64,000 nt of DNA from Colwellia maritima (GTDB taxonomy: Bacteria > Pseudomonadota > Gammaproteobacteria > Enterobacterales > Alteromonadaceae). Below, piece after piece: positions 8,108-19,127 of the stretch; position 1 is the stretch's first letter, and every line of letters begins with the position of its first letter. The notes beneath the pieces were generated by a model. That model was not told where the DNA came from. It searched no databases and saw only the letters and a program-made list of their open reading frames with translations. The DNA lies in assembly GCF_022669015.1 (NCBI RefSeq), contig NZ_JAKKSL010000001.1, positions 536,059-600,058 on the forward strand. The letters run 5' to 3'. A program made the translations under genes and the position numbers.

Positions 8108-9936
8108 CTAGCCAAGGGTTAAGTTGGCATAAATTTTAGGTAATATTTTGGCAAGCTGACTCGCATCTTGAACAATGGCAAAACCATGTGGCCAAATAGG
8201 TAAGGTAAATAGTCATTGCCTTTTTTGTCTATAGTCACGCAAAAAGGGGTTAAGCCTAACTTTTTCGCTTCGAGTATTGCTTGGCGCGTATCTTCAATAC
8301 CGTAGCGTCCTTCATACTGGTCAAGATCGTTAGGTTTACCATCTGACAGTAATAATAAAATTTTATCTTTAGATGATTGTTCACTTAAAATTTGACTAGC
8401 TTGTCGAATAGCAGCGCCCATGCGTGTATAAAAACCCGGTTCAATACGAGCAATTCGCCCCCTAACATACTGGTCGTATGGCATGGTAAAATTTTTAATA
8501 ATATGAAAGCGAACATGGTTATTACGAATAGACGAAAAACCATAGATAGCAAACGGGTCAGCTAATGAATGTAAGGCTTCAGAAAAAATTAACAGTGCCT
8601 CTTGAATACAATCAATAACTTTTTTCTCGTTATTAACATAACACTCTGTTGATAATGATAAATCTGCCAATAACAAACAACTAACATCTCTATATTTGTG
8701 TTGATTATCAATATAGAAGCTTTGTTGATTACTGTCTTTAACTGGTTTGGTGTAGTGATCTATCCAAGCATCTAAATCTATTTCATTACCCGTTAATTGA
8801 CCTTTTTTCGGCCGATTAGATATCGCCAACATAGATAATAATTGCTGCACTTGCCGAGCTAATGTTTGTTGGTTAGCACTGAGCTCAACGGGCGCTATTT
8901 CATCAGCTATCATCACTTGTAAGTTACAAACATTAGCGATTAATTGGTTCTTTTTATAATGCCATTCAGGTAGAGGAATACCTTTACCTAAGCATAAATC
9001 ATCATTTTCTTCCGCGGGTAAGTCTAAATTAAAGCGAATACCTGCAGCACCCGCTTTTCGCTGTCTTGATAGATTGATGACGTCCATGTCTTTGGCTATT
9101 TGATCTACATCGTCTTCTTGGTTTTCTGATTGGCTACGATCTAAATCTATTTGTTCTGTCCAGGTTGATAATGCTTCCGCTTGGAACATTAGTAACCCGT
9201 CTGTCGCTTTTTCTTCATCAACATATTGCGCTTTTTTACGTTGTTTTAATTCTTTAATTTCTTTTTTAGATGCCGTTTTTTTACGGTTTTCATCATTAGG
9301 ATCATATGACGCCGGCTTGTTTATATCTTCTACGAGTGCAGGATATATCCAAAGCATATTGGGGTAGGGTTGTGACACCGTTGTAGTCAGTGAAGAAATA
9401 TACTTTTCACCCTTTAAAGCCAACTGAATATTTTGTTCATTAGTACTATTAACTGGGTCTAACGTGTCGCAGTTGGGTCGTGTTAATAGGTAAGCGTTTA
9501 CTAATTGATAATATTGTTTTTTTAGCCCAGGATACTTTGCCAATATTTGAGCGGTAGATTGTTGATTATCACATAACCAATGTGTCATTTTTGGCATAAA
9601 TGCCGCTAAGGCAACCGACCAAAAGTACAAAAATTCATTCAGTGATGGCTCAGGAAAAAGTGCAATGTGTGGTGGCAGCCGAAGAGTCGATTCATTTTGC
9701 CAAGCAAGATAAAAACGTTGATGACTGCCGGCAATTTTTTGCATGGTTGACCGTTTTGTTTTGATACGACGAGGCTCGCAGGGTTCAAATGTTTTGCTAC
9801 TATCGCCCCCCAAAGATCGATGAAAAATCTGTAACTGTGATTGAATATCGTCTAATTTAATGACGCTATCAGGAAAGTCGGTCGACACTTGGCGTGTTAA
9901 CCATTTATCCCAAAGCTTTCCAACAACTTCTTCCAT
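8108..9936 (-). CDS. norD: NorD, VWA-domain NO reductase activation protein, frameshifted at its end
   Basis: NorD works with the ATPase NorQ to activate NO reductase. The C-terminal von Willebrand factor A domain shows a MIDAS-type motif DLSLSTECY and a later LLLSDGKPND. The middle of the protein is long, charged and low in complexity. I chose the start at 9936 (MEEVVGKLWDKW) because this is the conserved NorD N-terminus; an upstream in-frame start at 9990 adds 18 unconserved residues. A one-base break near 8187 garbles the last ~25 residues. The other frame gives FAIVQDASQLAKILPKIYANLT, which fits NorD, and ends at 8108. Confidence 0.87.
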
Positions 9937-10030
9937 TTTAACCTCGATAGTCGTTTTAGTATTAAGGTAAAACATAGCAATTAAGTCCATTTAATTAATA
10001 TGTCTTACAGATTTAGGTGATGATGTTCAC

Positions 10031-11435
<1,405 letters not shown>

Positions 11436-11441
11436 TTAATC

Positions 11442-11888
11442 TTATCCTTCAATGTTTGGTGGCCAGTTATTATCATCAATGCGTGATGCCCAAATAAGAA
11501 ACTCTGCCAAGGCATCAGTTTCCTCTTTGGTTAAATTAAATTGCGGCATTTTACGTCGCTTAGGAATATCCATTGGTTGTGCATTAATCCAACCATTAAG
11601 ATAAGCTTTAAACGCTTCTTCATTACCCGCACCTCGGCGGTCAAAAACATTGGCAAGTTCGGGTGCGTAGTAAGCACCTTCTCCCATTAAGCTATGGCAA
11701 CCGATACAATTATTGTTTTCCCAAAGCTCTTTACCCTGTATCACAGCTGCTGTGATATTCTCTCGGTGATCTCGTTTAGGCAGCTGCCGAACGGTATCTA
11801 GCGTTAAGCCAAAGAGTAAAAGTACAAAGAAAAAGCTGCCGCCATAGTAAATATTTCTGGCCATGCTTTTAGTAAATTTTTCTGCCAT
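11442..11888 (-). CDS. norC: NorC, membrane-anchored cytochrome c subunit of NO reductase
   Basis: NorC passes electrons from periplasmic donors to NorB. The 148 residues contain one N-terminal transmembrane anchor (NIYYGGSFFFVLLLFGLTL) and a periplasmic cytochrome c domain. Haem attachment is CIGCH (residues 61-65) followed by SLMGEGAYYAPEL, the standard NorC sequence. KMPQF near residue 115 supplies the likely Met ligand. It is intact and opens the norCBD-x-QEF operon. A -24/-12 promoter lies 40 bp before the start codon. Confidence 0.95.
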   Translation of the reverse strand: MAEKFTKSMARNIYYGGSFFFVLLLFGLTLDTVRQLPKRDHRENITAAVIQGKELWENNNCIGCHSLMGEGAYYAPELANVFDRRGAGNEEAFKAYLNGWINAQPMDIPKRRKMPQFNLTKEETDALAEFLIWASRIDDNNWPPNIEG

Positions 11889-11927
11889 TGATAGCTCCTA
11901 ATAAAATGTAATAACAACAACGATAGG

Positions 11928-11942
11928 GCAATCAATGTGCCA
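11928..11942 (-). promoter_or_regulatory. Sigma-54 promoter of the nor operon
   Basis: On the minus strand TGGCAC-ATTGA-TTGC matches the sigma-54 consensus exactly, with GG and GC ten bases apart. Predicted transcription starts near 11916, giving a ~28 nt leader to norC. This fits control by NorR, encoded at 3.3-4.9 kb. Confidence 0.8.
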
Positions 11943-12003
11943 ATTTTTAAGTTGTTGTATATAAAGGATTTATTTTCAAGTGTTTTTTGTTTACATAGTA
12001 GGT

Positions 12004-12020
12004 GATGTGTTAATGACAGC
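12004..12020 (-). promoter_or_regulatory. Candidate NorR enhancer site 1 in the norC/hemN intergenic region
   Basis: GATGT-GTTAATG-ACAGC matches the GT-N7-AC NorR pattern. Its centre is about 70 bp upstream of the norC -24 element and about 170 bp upstream of the hemN one, so it could serve either divergent promoter. Confidence 0.5.
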
Positions 12021-12101
12021 GGTTTGATGTCTTTTTACTATGGATTTCAAGCCATTTTGGGTGTTCAGGGAGATTTTTGTTTAATTCGATAACATAGTTG
12101 G

Positions 12102-12118
12102 CGTGTTATATTAACATC
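12102..12118 (+). promoter_or_regulatory. Candidate NorR enhancer site 2 in the norC/hemN intergenic region
   Basis: CGTGT-TATATTA-ACATC again fits TGT-N7-ACA. It is centred about 71 bp upstream of the hemN -24 element. Apart from these two sites and the two promoters, the 343 bp between norC and hemN shows no gene. Confidence 0.45.
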
Positions 12119-12180
12119 GTTTTTGCTGTGTTTTACTGAGAGTTAAATTTAAGTGATTGTTAAATAGTTGTTTTTTATGT

Positions 12181-12196
12181 TGGCGTTATATTTGCT
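12181..12196 (+). promoter_or_regulatory. Candidate sigma-54 promoter of hemN
   Basis: TGGCGT-TATAT-TTGCT has GG (12182-12183) and GC (12194-12195) ten bases apart and only one mismatch to the -24 box. Transcription would start near 12207, 25 nt before the hemN ATG. This also argues against the longer ORF start at 12157. Confidence 0.65.
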
Positions 12197-12231
12197 TTAA
12201 GAGAGGTTTTAAGACGATAAGTGAGATGTTA

Positions 12232-13632
12232 ATGAGTACAGCAATAAATTTTGATGCCGACATGATTCGAAAATATGATCGACATGGTCCTAGATACACC
12301 TCTTACCCAACCGCAGTACAGTTCAATAGTGAGGTTAACAGCGACATATATATTGAGGAATTAACAAAAAGTAACCAAAGTAACAAATCACTTTCTTTGT
12401 ATTTTCATATCCCTTTTTGTAATTCACTATGTTTTTATTGCGCATGTGCAAAAATTATTACCAAGAAACCTGAACGTTCTATTCCTTATTTAGAGAGGAT
12501 TTATAAAGAATTACGTCATCAATCGGCGTTAATTAGTCCCGAACGGGTAGTTGAACAATTGCATTTTGGCGGTGGTACGCCTACGTTTCTTAGTGACGAA
12601 CAGTTTGAAGAAATTTTCGATAATATACGTGAAAACTTTAATTTAGCGCCTGTTGAAGAAAGAGAATTTTCAATTGAAATTGATCCCAGAGCAGTCAGAG
12701 CTAGTACTATTCCTGTGTTACGTAACCTTGGATTTAATCGCATTAGTTTAGGAGTGCAAGATTTTGATCCCAAAGTACAAAAAGCCGTTAACCGTATTCA
12801 GTCGGTAGAGCAAACGTTTGATGTAATAGACTCAGCGAGAGCCGTTGGCTATAAGTCAGTAAGTATTGACCTTATTTATGGATTGCCATGTCAAACCGTA
12901 GATAGCTTTAAAACAACGTTAGATTTGGTAATGCAAAAACGTCCTGATCGGTTATCAATCTATAGTTACGCACATATGCCACATAAAGTTAAATCTCAAC
13001 GCACCCTGAATGCTGCAGACTTACCCGATGCCGCTACCAAGCTAGCCATTTTTGAAATGACCGTTAATTACTTACAAAATGCGGGTTATGTTTATATTGG
13101 CATGGATCATTTTGCTTTGCCTGATGATGAATTGACATACGCCAAACAAAACGGCACCTTACAACGAAATTTTCAAGGCTACTCCACCCATGCAGATAGT
13201 GATCTTCTTGGCTTTGGCATGACCTCAATTGGCCAAATAAATGATTGTTTTATTCAAAATCAAGCAACAGAAGACGCTTACTTTGCCGATATTGATACTG
13301 GTGGTTTGGCGGTAACCAGAGGTTATCGCTTAAATAAAGATGACTGTATTCGTCGTGATATTATTCAGTCATTAATGTGCCAAAACAGGGTGTCAATCAA
13401 TACAATTAGTAATAGATACCAGATTAATTTCTTTGAATATTTTTCAGACGAGATAACTGAACTGTTTCCGATGGTGGAAGATAAACTGCTTACCTTTAAC
13501 GAAAAAGAAATTTCTATAACACGAGCAGGTCAATTGCTACTACGTAATATTGCTATGGTATTTGATGCCTATATTGAACCTACTAATGATAAAACCCTCA
13601 AAAATAAAGTGATATTTTCTAGAACAATATAA
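12232..13632 (+). CDS. hemN: Oxygen-independent coproporphyrinogen III oxidase
   Basis: HemN is a radical SAM enzyme that converts coproporphyrinogen III to protoporphyrinogen IX without oxygen, supplying haem for anaerobic respiration. The 466-residue product starts MSTAINFDADMIRKYDRHGPRYTSYPT, a conserved HemN N-terminus. The cluster motif CNSLCFYCAC (CxxxCxxC plus an adjacent Cys) lies near residue 62, followed by FGGGTPTFL and IDPRAV. The start at 12232 is chosen because conserved sequence begins there and a sigma-54 promoter lies within the longer ORF. It is divergent from norC and probably induced with it, which makes sense because NorB, NorC and the P450 all need haem. Intact. Confidence 0.93.
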   Translation: MSTAINFDADMIRKYDRHGPRYTSYPTAVQFNSEVNSDIYIEELTKSNQSNKSLSLYFHIPFCNSLCFYCACAKIITKKPERSIPYLERIYKELRHQSALISPERVVEQLHFGGGTPTFLSDEQFEEIFDNIRENFNLAPVEEREFSIEIDPRAVRASTIPVLRNLGFNRISLGVQDFDPKVQKAVNRIQSVEQTFDVIDSARAVGYKSVSIDLIYGLPCQTVDSFKTTLDLVMQKRPDRLSIYSYAHMPHKVKSQRTLNAADLPDAATKLAIFEMTVNYLQNAGYVYIGMDHFALPDDELTYAKQNGTLQRNFQGYSTHADSDLLGFGMTSIGQINDCFIQNQATEDAYFADIDTGGLAVTRGYRLNKDDCIRRDIIQSLMCQNRVSINTISNRYQINFFEYFSDEITELFPMVEDKLLTFNEKEISITRAGQLLLRNIAMVFDAYIEPTNDKTLKNKVIFSRTI

Positions 13633-13656
13633 TCATGGATTCGTATTAATATTATC

Positions 13657-13673
13657 GATGTCTAAATGACATC
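13657..13673 (+). promoter_or_regulatory. Candidate NorR enhancer site before the flavoprotein/nnrS operon
   Basis: GATGT-CTAAATG-ACATC is a near-perfect palindrome with the GT-N7-AC core, extended by flanking ATC/GAT pairs. It sits about 93 bp upstream of the -24 element at 13758. It lies 25 bp after the hemN stop, so it might also act as a weak terminator stem, though no T run follows. Confidence 0.5.
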
Positions 13674-13757
13674 GATTTGTGGTGTATATAGACACGAATA
13701 GTTTGTATCTCATTTGTGCTATTATTTATCTATATGTTTTTATTTGATATTTCTTAA

Positions 13758-13773
13758 TGGCATGTTTTCTGCT
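13758..13773 (+). promoter_or_regulatory. Candidate sigma-54 promoter of the flavoprotein/nnrS operon
   Basis: TGGCAT-GTTTT-CTGCT keeps GG (13759-13760) and GC (13771-13772) ten bases apart with one mismatch in the -12 box. Predicted start is near 13784, 50 nt before the ATG. Confidence 0.6.
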
Positions 13774-13833
13774 TCATATAGTTGAAATAGGGTAAATTGT
13801 GAATAATAAGCTAACAATACCAAGGAGGTATGT

Positions 13834-14883
13834 ATGAAAACCTTAACAACAGACGTGGTAATTATCGGTGCCGGCCCTGTGGGTTTATTTCAAGTATTTG
13901 AATTGGGGTTACAAGGATTAACCGCCATTGTTATTGATAGCTTGGCAGAAGTTGGCGGCCAATGTAGTGAGTTATATCCTGATAAACCCATCTATGATAT
14001 TCCTGCATTACCTAATGCTAAGGCAAGTGATGTTATTGATAACCTTTGGCAACAGGCAGCAACCTTTGATCCTACTTTTCTATTAGGTGAACGCGTTGAC
14101 CATATTGAAAAAATTTCAGAGAGTTGTTTCAATGTGATAACCCATAAAAATACTACCGTTGTTTGTCGTGCGGTCATTATTGCTGCAGGCAATGGCGCCT
14201 TTTCCCCCGTTAAATTAAAGGTGCCACTCATTGACAAGTTTGAAGATAAACAACTGTTTTACCGAATCAGTAACCTAGAACATTTTAAAGATAAAGACGT
14301 TGTTGTTTTAGGCGGTGGCGATGCCGCATTAGATTGGAGTTTAACCTTACAAAAAACAGCTAAAAGCGTACTGCTTATTCATCGTACAACAAACTTTAAA
14401 GCATCAACAGCCAGTGTAAATCAAATGTATGCTTTATGTGATCAGCTAAAAATGCAATTTTTATGTGGGCAAGTGAGCGATTTTCAACAGAATGACGATA
14501 AGCTCATTGGGTTAACCATTACGTCGAAAGATGGCATTAATCGTCGGGTGGCACTTGATGAATTGGTGGTTTGTTTTGGTATGTCACCTAAGCTTGGACC
14601 GATAGATAACTGGCATCTTGATATGCATCAGCATCAAATTAAGGTAGACACACAATCGTTTCAAACATCGGTCGCAGGTATTTATGCGGTGGGTGACATT
14701 AATTATTACCCCGGTAAAAGAAAACTTATCTTAAGTGGTTTTCATGAAGCTGCGCTAGCGGCATTTTCTATTGCTGAAACGGTTTTAGAAAAAGAGCGAA
14801 TTCCCACGTTATACACTACAACGAGTACCGTAGTGCATAAACGAATGGGTGTCATTCACTCAATTGACAGCATGTTGGAGTAA
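13834..14883 (+). CDS. Thioredoxin-reductase-like ferredoxin/flavodoxin NAD(P)H reductase
   Basis: This 349-residue flavoprotein of the TrxR-like ferredoxin-NADP+ reductase group carries an N-terminal FAD-binding motif VVIIGAGPVGLFQVFELGLQG. It has GGQCSELYPDKPIYDIPA, characteristic of this subgroup, and a second dinucleotide motif VVLGGGDAALDW. A final FAD motif AVGDINYYPGKRKLILSGFHEAA is also present. The CxxC disulfide of thioredoxin reductases is absent, so it probably moves electrons between NAD(P)H and ferredoxin or flavodoxin rather than reducing thioredoxin. It has AAGGAGG eight bases before the start. It is followed by nnrS after 60 bp, and both appear to be driven by the sigma-54 promoter at 13758. 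Confidence 0.85.
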   Translation: MKTLTTDVVIIGAGPVGLFQVFELGLQGLTAIVIDSLAEVGGQCSELYPDKPIYDIPALPNAKASDVIDNLWQQAATFDPTFLLGERVDHIEKISESCFNVITHKNTTVVCRAVIIAAGNGAFSPVKLKVPLIDKFEDKQLFYRISNLEHFKDKDVVVLGGGDAALDWSLTLQKTAKSVLLIHRTTNFKASTASVNQMYALCDQLKMQFLCGQVSDFQQNDDKLIGLTITSKDGINRRVALDELVVCFGMSPKLGPIDNWHLDMHQHQIKVDTQSFQTSVAGIYAVGDINYYPGKRKLILSGFHEAALAAFSIAETVLEKERIPTLYTTTSTVVHKRMGVIHSIDSMLE

Positions 14884-14943
14884 TCATCATGTTAAGCATC
14901 ACATAGTAAGTCATTGTGAAAAGTATAAGACGAGGAAAGAAAA

Positions 14944-16140
14944 ATGTTACAACCCGAAATTTTAGAAAAAGAGCAAGCGATACCGCCCGTATTGCGTTTA
15001 GCGTTTAGACCTTTTTTTCTTTTACCTGCGCTATTCTCTATTTTAGCTTTGCTCGCTTGGGTTTGTGTATTACAAGGCAAACTAAATTGGAATAGTTTGT
15101 TACCTGCTAACATTTGGCACGGCCATGAAATGATATTTGGCTTTGCTGCTACTGTAGCTGTGGGTTTTCTTTTAAGTGCGGCACAAACGTGGACAGGTAT
15201 TAGAAGTATCAATAGCCGGAAATTAGCAGTGATAATTTTGTTTTGGTTAATTGCTAGAATTGCCTTGTTATCAAGCTCAACCCCTGTATTGATTATAGGC
15301 ACTATCAGTGAAGCCTTATGGTGGTCGGGTGCTATTAGCTACCTTGCTTATATGGTGGTTAAATCAAATAACCGACGAAATTTAATTTTTATACCACTAT
15401 TAAGTTTGATAATGGGCTTAGATATCGCAACGTTAATGTTTGCCTTTGTCGGAAATTATAGCTTATCTACACATTTAGCTTATACCGCGGTGTTTATGAT
15501 CACCTGCGTGGTCACTATCGTTGGTGGTAGAGTCATTCCATTTTTTACCTCACGCGCACTTAACTTAGCAACGATTAAGGGCAATTTGTTTTTAGAACGA
15601 GTTATAGCGATAGCAATGGTTGTCACGCTCGTCAGTTTTGTTAGTAGTTATTATATTGATATAACAAACGTTCTAGCAGTATTATTTGTGGTGACCGGGT
15701 GCCTTCAGTTATTACGAATGGTAAATTGGCAGACAAGCAAAACTTTTAAAACACCTTTGTTATGGGCGTTACATTTATCTTATATCAATATGGGGTTAGG
15801 CTTTATTTCAATTGGGATGAGCTATATAACCACAGGTATAGGTTTTTCATCAGCCGTTCATATTATTACGGTTGGCACCATAGGTACCATGATCATCGCG
15901 ATGATGTCGCGTGTGTCATTAGGACATACGGGAAGATCACTACAAATAAATACGTGGATCAGTTGTTCTTTTATCTTATTGCTTAGCGCCACCTTATTTC
16001 GTGTATTACTACCAGTATTAGGCTTATTCAGCATGGGTTATTTACTTGCCGCCCTTTGTTGGAGTCTTGGCTTTGTCATCTATCTAATTTATTACAGCCC
16101 TAAATTATTAACCGCCAGACCCGATGGTCGAAGTGGATAG
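14944..16140 (+). CDS. nnrS: NnrS family haem-copper membrane protein
   Basis: NnrS is a polytopic inner-membrane protein linked to nitrosative stress tolerance in denitrifiers and vibrios; its members bind haem and copper. This 398-residue protein starts at an ATG behind GAGGAAAG. It shows LAFRPFFLLPALFSILAL at the N-terminus, the conserved IWHGHEMIFGFAATVAVGFLL with two His, and TAAQTWTGI-like AAQTWTGIRSI. GGRVIPFFTSRAL follows, and later helices carry further His (MSRVSLGHTGR). About 12 hydrophobic segments are visible. Intact. The pairing with an NAD(P)H flavoprotein and a sigma-54/NorR promoter puts it in the NO-response set. Confidence 0.9.
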   Translation: MLQPEILEKEQAIPPVLRLAFRPFFLLPALFSILALLAWVCVLQGKLNWNSLLPANIWHGHEMIFGFAATVAVGFLLSAAQTWTGIRSINSRKLAVIILFWLIARIALLSSSTPVLIIGTISEALWWSGAISYLAYMVVKSNNRRNLIFIPLLSLIMGLDIATLMFAFVGNYSLSTHLAYTAVFMITCVVTIVGGRVIPFFTSRALNLATIKGNLFLERVIAIAMVVTLVSFVSSYYIDITNVLAVLFVVTGCLQLLRMVNWQTSKTFKTPLLWALHLSYINMGLGFISIGMSYITTGIGFSSAVHIITVGTIGTMIIAMMSRVSLGHTGRSLQINTWISCSFILLLSATLFRVLLPVLGLFSMGYLLAALCWSLGFVIYLIYYSPKLLTARPDGRSG

Positions 16141-16191
16141 TAGTTTTAGAACCATCACAACCCTATAACCGAAAACTGAAAGGAAAATATT

Positions 16192-16482
16192 ATGTTTAAT
16201 ATATTTAAAAAAAGTACAGAGCAAACTTCAAACGAAGCAGCCTCATCAGAACCTGATCAATTTAAGAGCGCAGTTGAAGCTAACAGCCCAACACCTGAAA
16301 AGAAAAAATTCATGGCGAAAATGGCGTATGCTGCGGCAGTTGTGGCGGAGAATAAAGATAAACTCACAGCCCTGCTGCTAAGCTTATTACTTACAACAGG
16401 GCGTCATCTAAAAGGAAACACTGAGAAAATATTCTTTTTAAAAATTGATCTAAATACTGATTTATATAATAACCCCAAATAA
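16192..16482 (+). CDS. Small unknown protein downstream of nnrS
   Basis: This 96-residue product is one I do not recognise. It has a good ribosome binding site (GAAAGGAAAATATT-ATG). The N-terminal half is polar and rich in Ser, Glu and Lys; a short hydrophobic stretch LTALLLSLLLTTG is at residues ~61-73. The final 20 residues look unlike the rest, so an undetected frame break near the C-terminus is possible. It begins 51 bp after nnrS and probably shares its transcript. Confidence 0.45.
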   Translation: MFNIFKKSTEQTSNEAASSEPDQFKSAVEANSPTPEKKKFMAKMAYAAAVVAENKDKLTALLLSLLLTTGRHLKGNTEKIFFLKIDLNTDLYNNPK

Positions 16483-16551
16483 TTCTAGGATACTTACACA
16501 ACATCACCTATATTATTAATGATTCGGCTCGCTCAGAAAAATAGTGACTTC

Positions 16552-16606
16552 CACTGTAGGCGGTAATTTATTACCCCCTGTTAGAATGAATTCTAACCTA
16601 CATGGA
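16552..16606. repeat. TGTAGG short palindromic repeat, copy a
   Basis: CTGTAGG...TAATTTATTACC...GTTAGAATGAATTCTAAC...CCTACATGG. The outer TGTAGG/CCTACA pair encloses two inner hairpins (GGTAATTTATTACC and GTTAGAATGAATTCTAAC). Similar units occur at 21.2, 23.3-23.5 and 37.1 kb, always between genes. Nothing else is seen between 16483 and 16741. Confidence 0.7.
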
Positions 16607-16741
16607 ATATTTCTCATTTAGCAGTGTTCTCGTTTAAAAATGAATTCTGGGTTGTCTACTTAGCTATTATCTTATTTGTTCAGTGCTATTTTAGAATTAA
16701 GTTTATTATGAATAAATTATAATAGGTCATGGGAGGTGTGT

Positions 16742-18422
16742 ATGTCAGCATTTCGGTATTTTCCAGTTAAGCTATTTGTTCTTGGAATATTCAGTTTTTT
16801 AATACAAACGAGCATGTTATGGGCGAGTGATGGCACTGAGCCAGATTCAAACATGAACTTCCGCTTGAAACCTGTCGTGGAAAAACCTAGTAACCGCACA
16901 GATTCAAATTCCACAGCAGATCATAGTAAGTTTGCCCAGTTAAATCAGCCTTTCACCAACGGTTCAGAAGTCACCAAAGCCTGCCTAGAATGCCACACTG
17001 AAGCCGGCCACCAGTTTATGCAAAATATTCACTGGACTTGGGAATATAAAAACCCTAAAACAGGACAACTACTTGGCAAGAAACATGTTGTAAATAACTT
17101 TTGTACCAATGCTCGCGGTAACGAAGGCATGTGTGCTCAATGCCATGCAGGCTATGGTTGGAAAGATGAAACGTTTGACTTTACCGATCAAAACAATATT
17201 GACTGTGTTGTCTGCCATGATCGTACCGGCAGTTATTACAAAACCCCAAATTCAGTAGGTAACGAAGCCTGCTCAATTATGTTTGAGGGCAAACAGGATA
17301 TACAGTGGGATAAGGTCGCTCAAAGCGTCGCCCTGCCTGCGCGTGAAAACTGTGGTGGTTGCCACTTCTTTGGCGGTGGCGGTGATGGTGTTAAGCATGG
17401 TGATTTAGATTCTTCCTTGATCCACCCTAACAAGCAACTTGATGTGCATATGGATGAGCAAGGGTTGAACTTTGCTTGTACTCAATGCCATGTTACCCAA
17501 AAACATATTTGGGCAGGCAGTCGATACGATATGGTTGCCAAAGACACGGACGGCACAGGAAAACCAGGAGAACGACGTCACGTCGCTAGTTGTGAATCCT
17601 GTCATAGTAACACTCCTCATAATAGTCAAAATCTTACTGGCATTAAATTAAATCATCACGTTGAAAAAATCGCTTGTCAAACTTGCCATATCCCTGAAAT
17701 GGCACGCGGCGGTGTGGCAACCAAAGTGGATTGGGATTGGCGTACTGCAGGCAAATTAAAAAACGGTGAAGGCTATAAAGACCATGAATATACTCAAGGT
17801 GATGGCGAGCAACGGGCTACTTACAAATCCATCAAAGGTAGTTTTAAATATGATGAAAACTTTGCCCCTGAGTATCACTGGTTTAACGGGCAAATGGTTT
17901 ATACCACTATAAATACTCAGTTTGATGCCAAGCAAAGCACCAATTAACGTTAATATGATGAGTGGTGACGCAACAGATCCCGCGTCGCGCATTTGGCCTT
18001 TTAAGAAAATGCACACGGTTCAGCCCTACGACAAAGGTAATAACACACTGGTTTACATGCACTTGTGGGGTGTTGATGACGCGGCTTTCTGGGGGAATTA
18101 TGACTACAGTAAAGCTATTGAGAAAGGTATGAACAAGAACAACCTACCGTACAGCGGTGAATTTGGCTTTATTGAAACTCATTCGTACTGGCCAATTACC
18201 CATATGGTCGCCCCTAAAGAAAACGCCCTTCACTGTGCTGATTGTCACGCTAAAACAGGCCGACTAAGTTCGCTAAACGGTGTTTATATACCAGGTAATA
18301 CTAGCCATAAGTGGTTAGATGTTTTAGGGCTATTTTTAGTGTTTGCTACGCTACTAGGCGTATTGGTCCACGGTATTATTCGAAAACTTTCTGCGTCACC
18401 TTCTGTACCTAAAGGGGATTAA
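16742..18422 (+). CDS. Octaheme c-type cytochrome, tetrathionate reductase family, frameshifted
   Basis: This is a periplasmic or membrane-tethered multihaem cytochrome. I count eight CxxCH motifs in order: CLECH, CAQCH, CVVCH, CGGCH, CTQCH, CESCH, CQTCH and CADCH. With the segments GYGWKDETFDF and IHWTWEY, this matches the Shewanella octaheme tetrathionate reductase (OTR) family, which in vitro also reduces nitrite and hydroxylamine. A signal peptide covers residues 1-30 and a C-terminal transmembrane helix (WLDVLGLFLVFATLLGVLVHGII) anchors it. The start ATG 16742 follows GGGAGG. One base break near 17923 separates the first seven haems from the eighth. A cytochrome b gene follows after 1 bp, the expected quinol-oxidising partner. 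The physiological substrate is unknown; proximity to NO genes makes a nitrogen oxide plausible. Confidence 0.88.
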
Positions 18423-18423
18423 C

Positions 18424-19074
18424 ATGAATCAACGACACATTATGATATTCACTCGTTTTGAACGGTTCTGGCACTGGAGTCAAATGCTGTTAATCATGTT
18501 ATTGCTATTTACTGGCTTCGGATTGCATGGCTTTCACTCATTAATGAATTTTCATGATACGGTAAGTTTGCATACTTATAGCGCCTTAGCCTTAATGGTA
18601 TTATGGATTTTTGCTATTTTTTGGCACTTCACTACAGGCACTTGGCGGCATTATCTCCCCACCACGAAGGGTTTATGGCAAGTAGCAAGATTCTATGCTT
18701 ATGGAGTATTCAAGGGTGAACGTCACCCTTACCGTAAAGCTTTTCACCGTAAACATAATCCTTTACAGGCATTGACTTATTTGGCATTAAAATTAATTTT
18801 GTTTCCCGCTATTTGGTTAACGGGATTGCTCTATTTGTTTTATCCTCTTTGGGCCTCGAGTAGCTCTAGCGAATTATTGTTTTGGGTAGCGGGTATTCAT
18901 ATCGCAGCCGCATTTGCTATTGTGATGTTTATTATTGTGCATGTTTACCTGCTCACTGTTGGCCATGCCTTTAGCAAGCAACTACAACCAATGATAAACG
19001 GTTTTGATGATGTTGATTTAACCCCTGAAGAAGAAGCTTACTTAGAAAAAGATGAACCAGACCATATTGACTAA
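18424..19074 (+). CDS. Membrane cytochrome b subunit, partner of the octaheme cytochrome
   Basis: This 216-residue inner-membrane protein resembles the formate dehydrogenase gamma/thiosulfate reductase cytochrome b group. It has TRFERFWHWSQMLLIMLLLFTG, the first haem-ligand helix. Further His are in LHTYSALALMVLWIFAIFWHF and GIHIAAAFAIVMFIIVHVYLLTVGH. Four transmembrane helices are visible and the C-terminus is acidic. It should oxidise menaquinol or ubiquinol and pass electrons to the octaheme protein encoded directly upstream. Intact. Confidence 0.87.
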   Translation: MNQRHIMIFTRFERFWHWSQMLLIMLLLFTGFGLHGFHSLMNFHDTVSLHTYSALALMVLWIFAIFWHFTTGTWRHYLPTTKGLWQVARFYAYGVFKGERHPYRKAFHRKHNPLQALTYLALKLILFPAIWLTGLLYLFYPLWASSSSSELLFWVAGIHIAAAFAIVMFIIVHVYLLTVGHAFSKQLQPMINGFDDVDLTPEEEAYLEKDEPDHID

Positions 19075-19127
19075 CGGTTATGAAAGAAAACTAACTTTCA
19101 CTTCAAACCCATCTTTTCTACCTGAGG

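Noticed and set aside
12157..12231. Longer hemN start at 12157
   Set aside because: The extra 25 residues are not HemN-like and overlap the proposed sigma-54 promoter; ATG 12232 fits the conserved N-terminus.
16555..16606. Rho-independent terminator of the nnrS operon
   Set aside because: Hairpins are present but without a T run, and the same structure recurs elsewhere as a repeat family.
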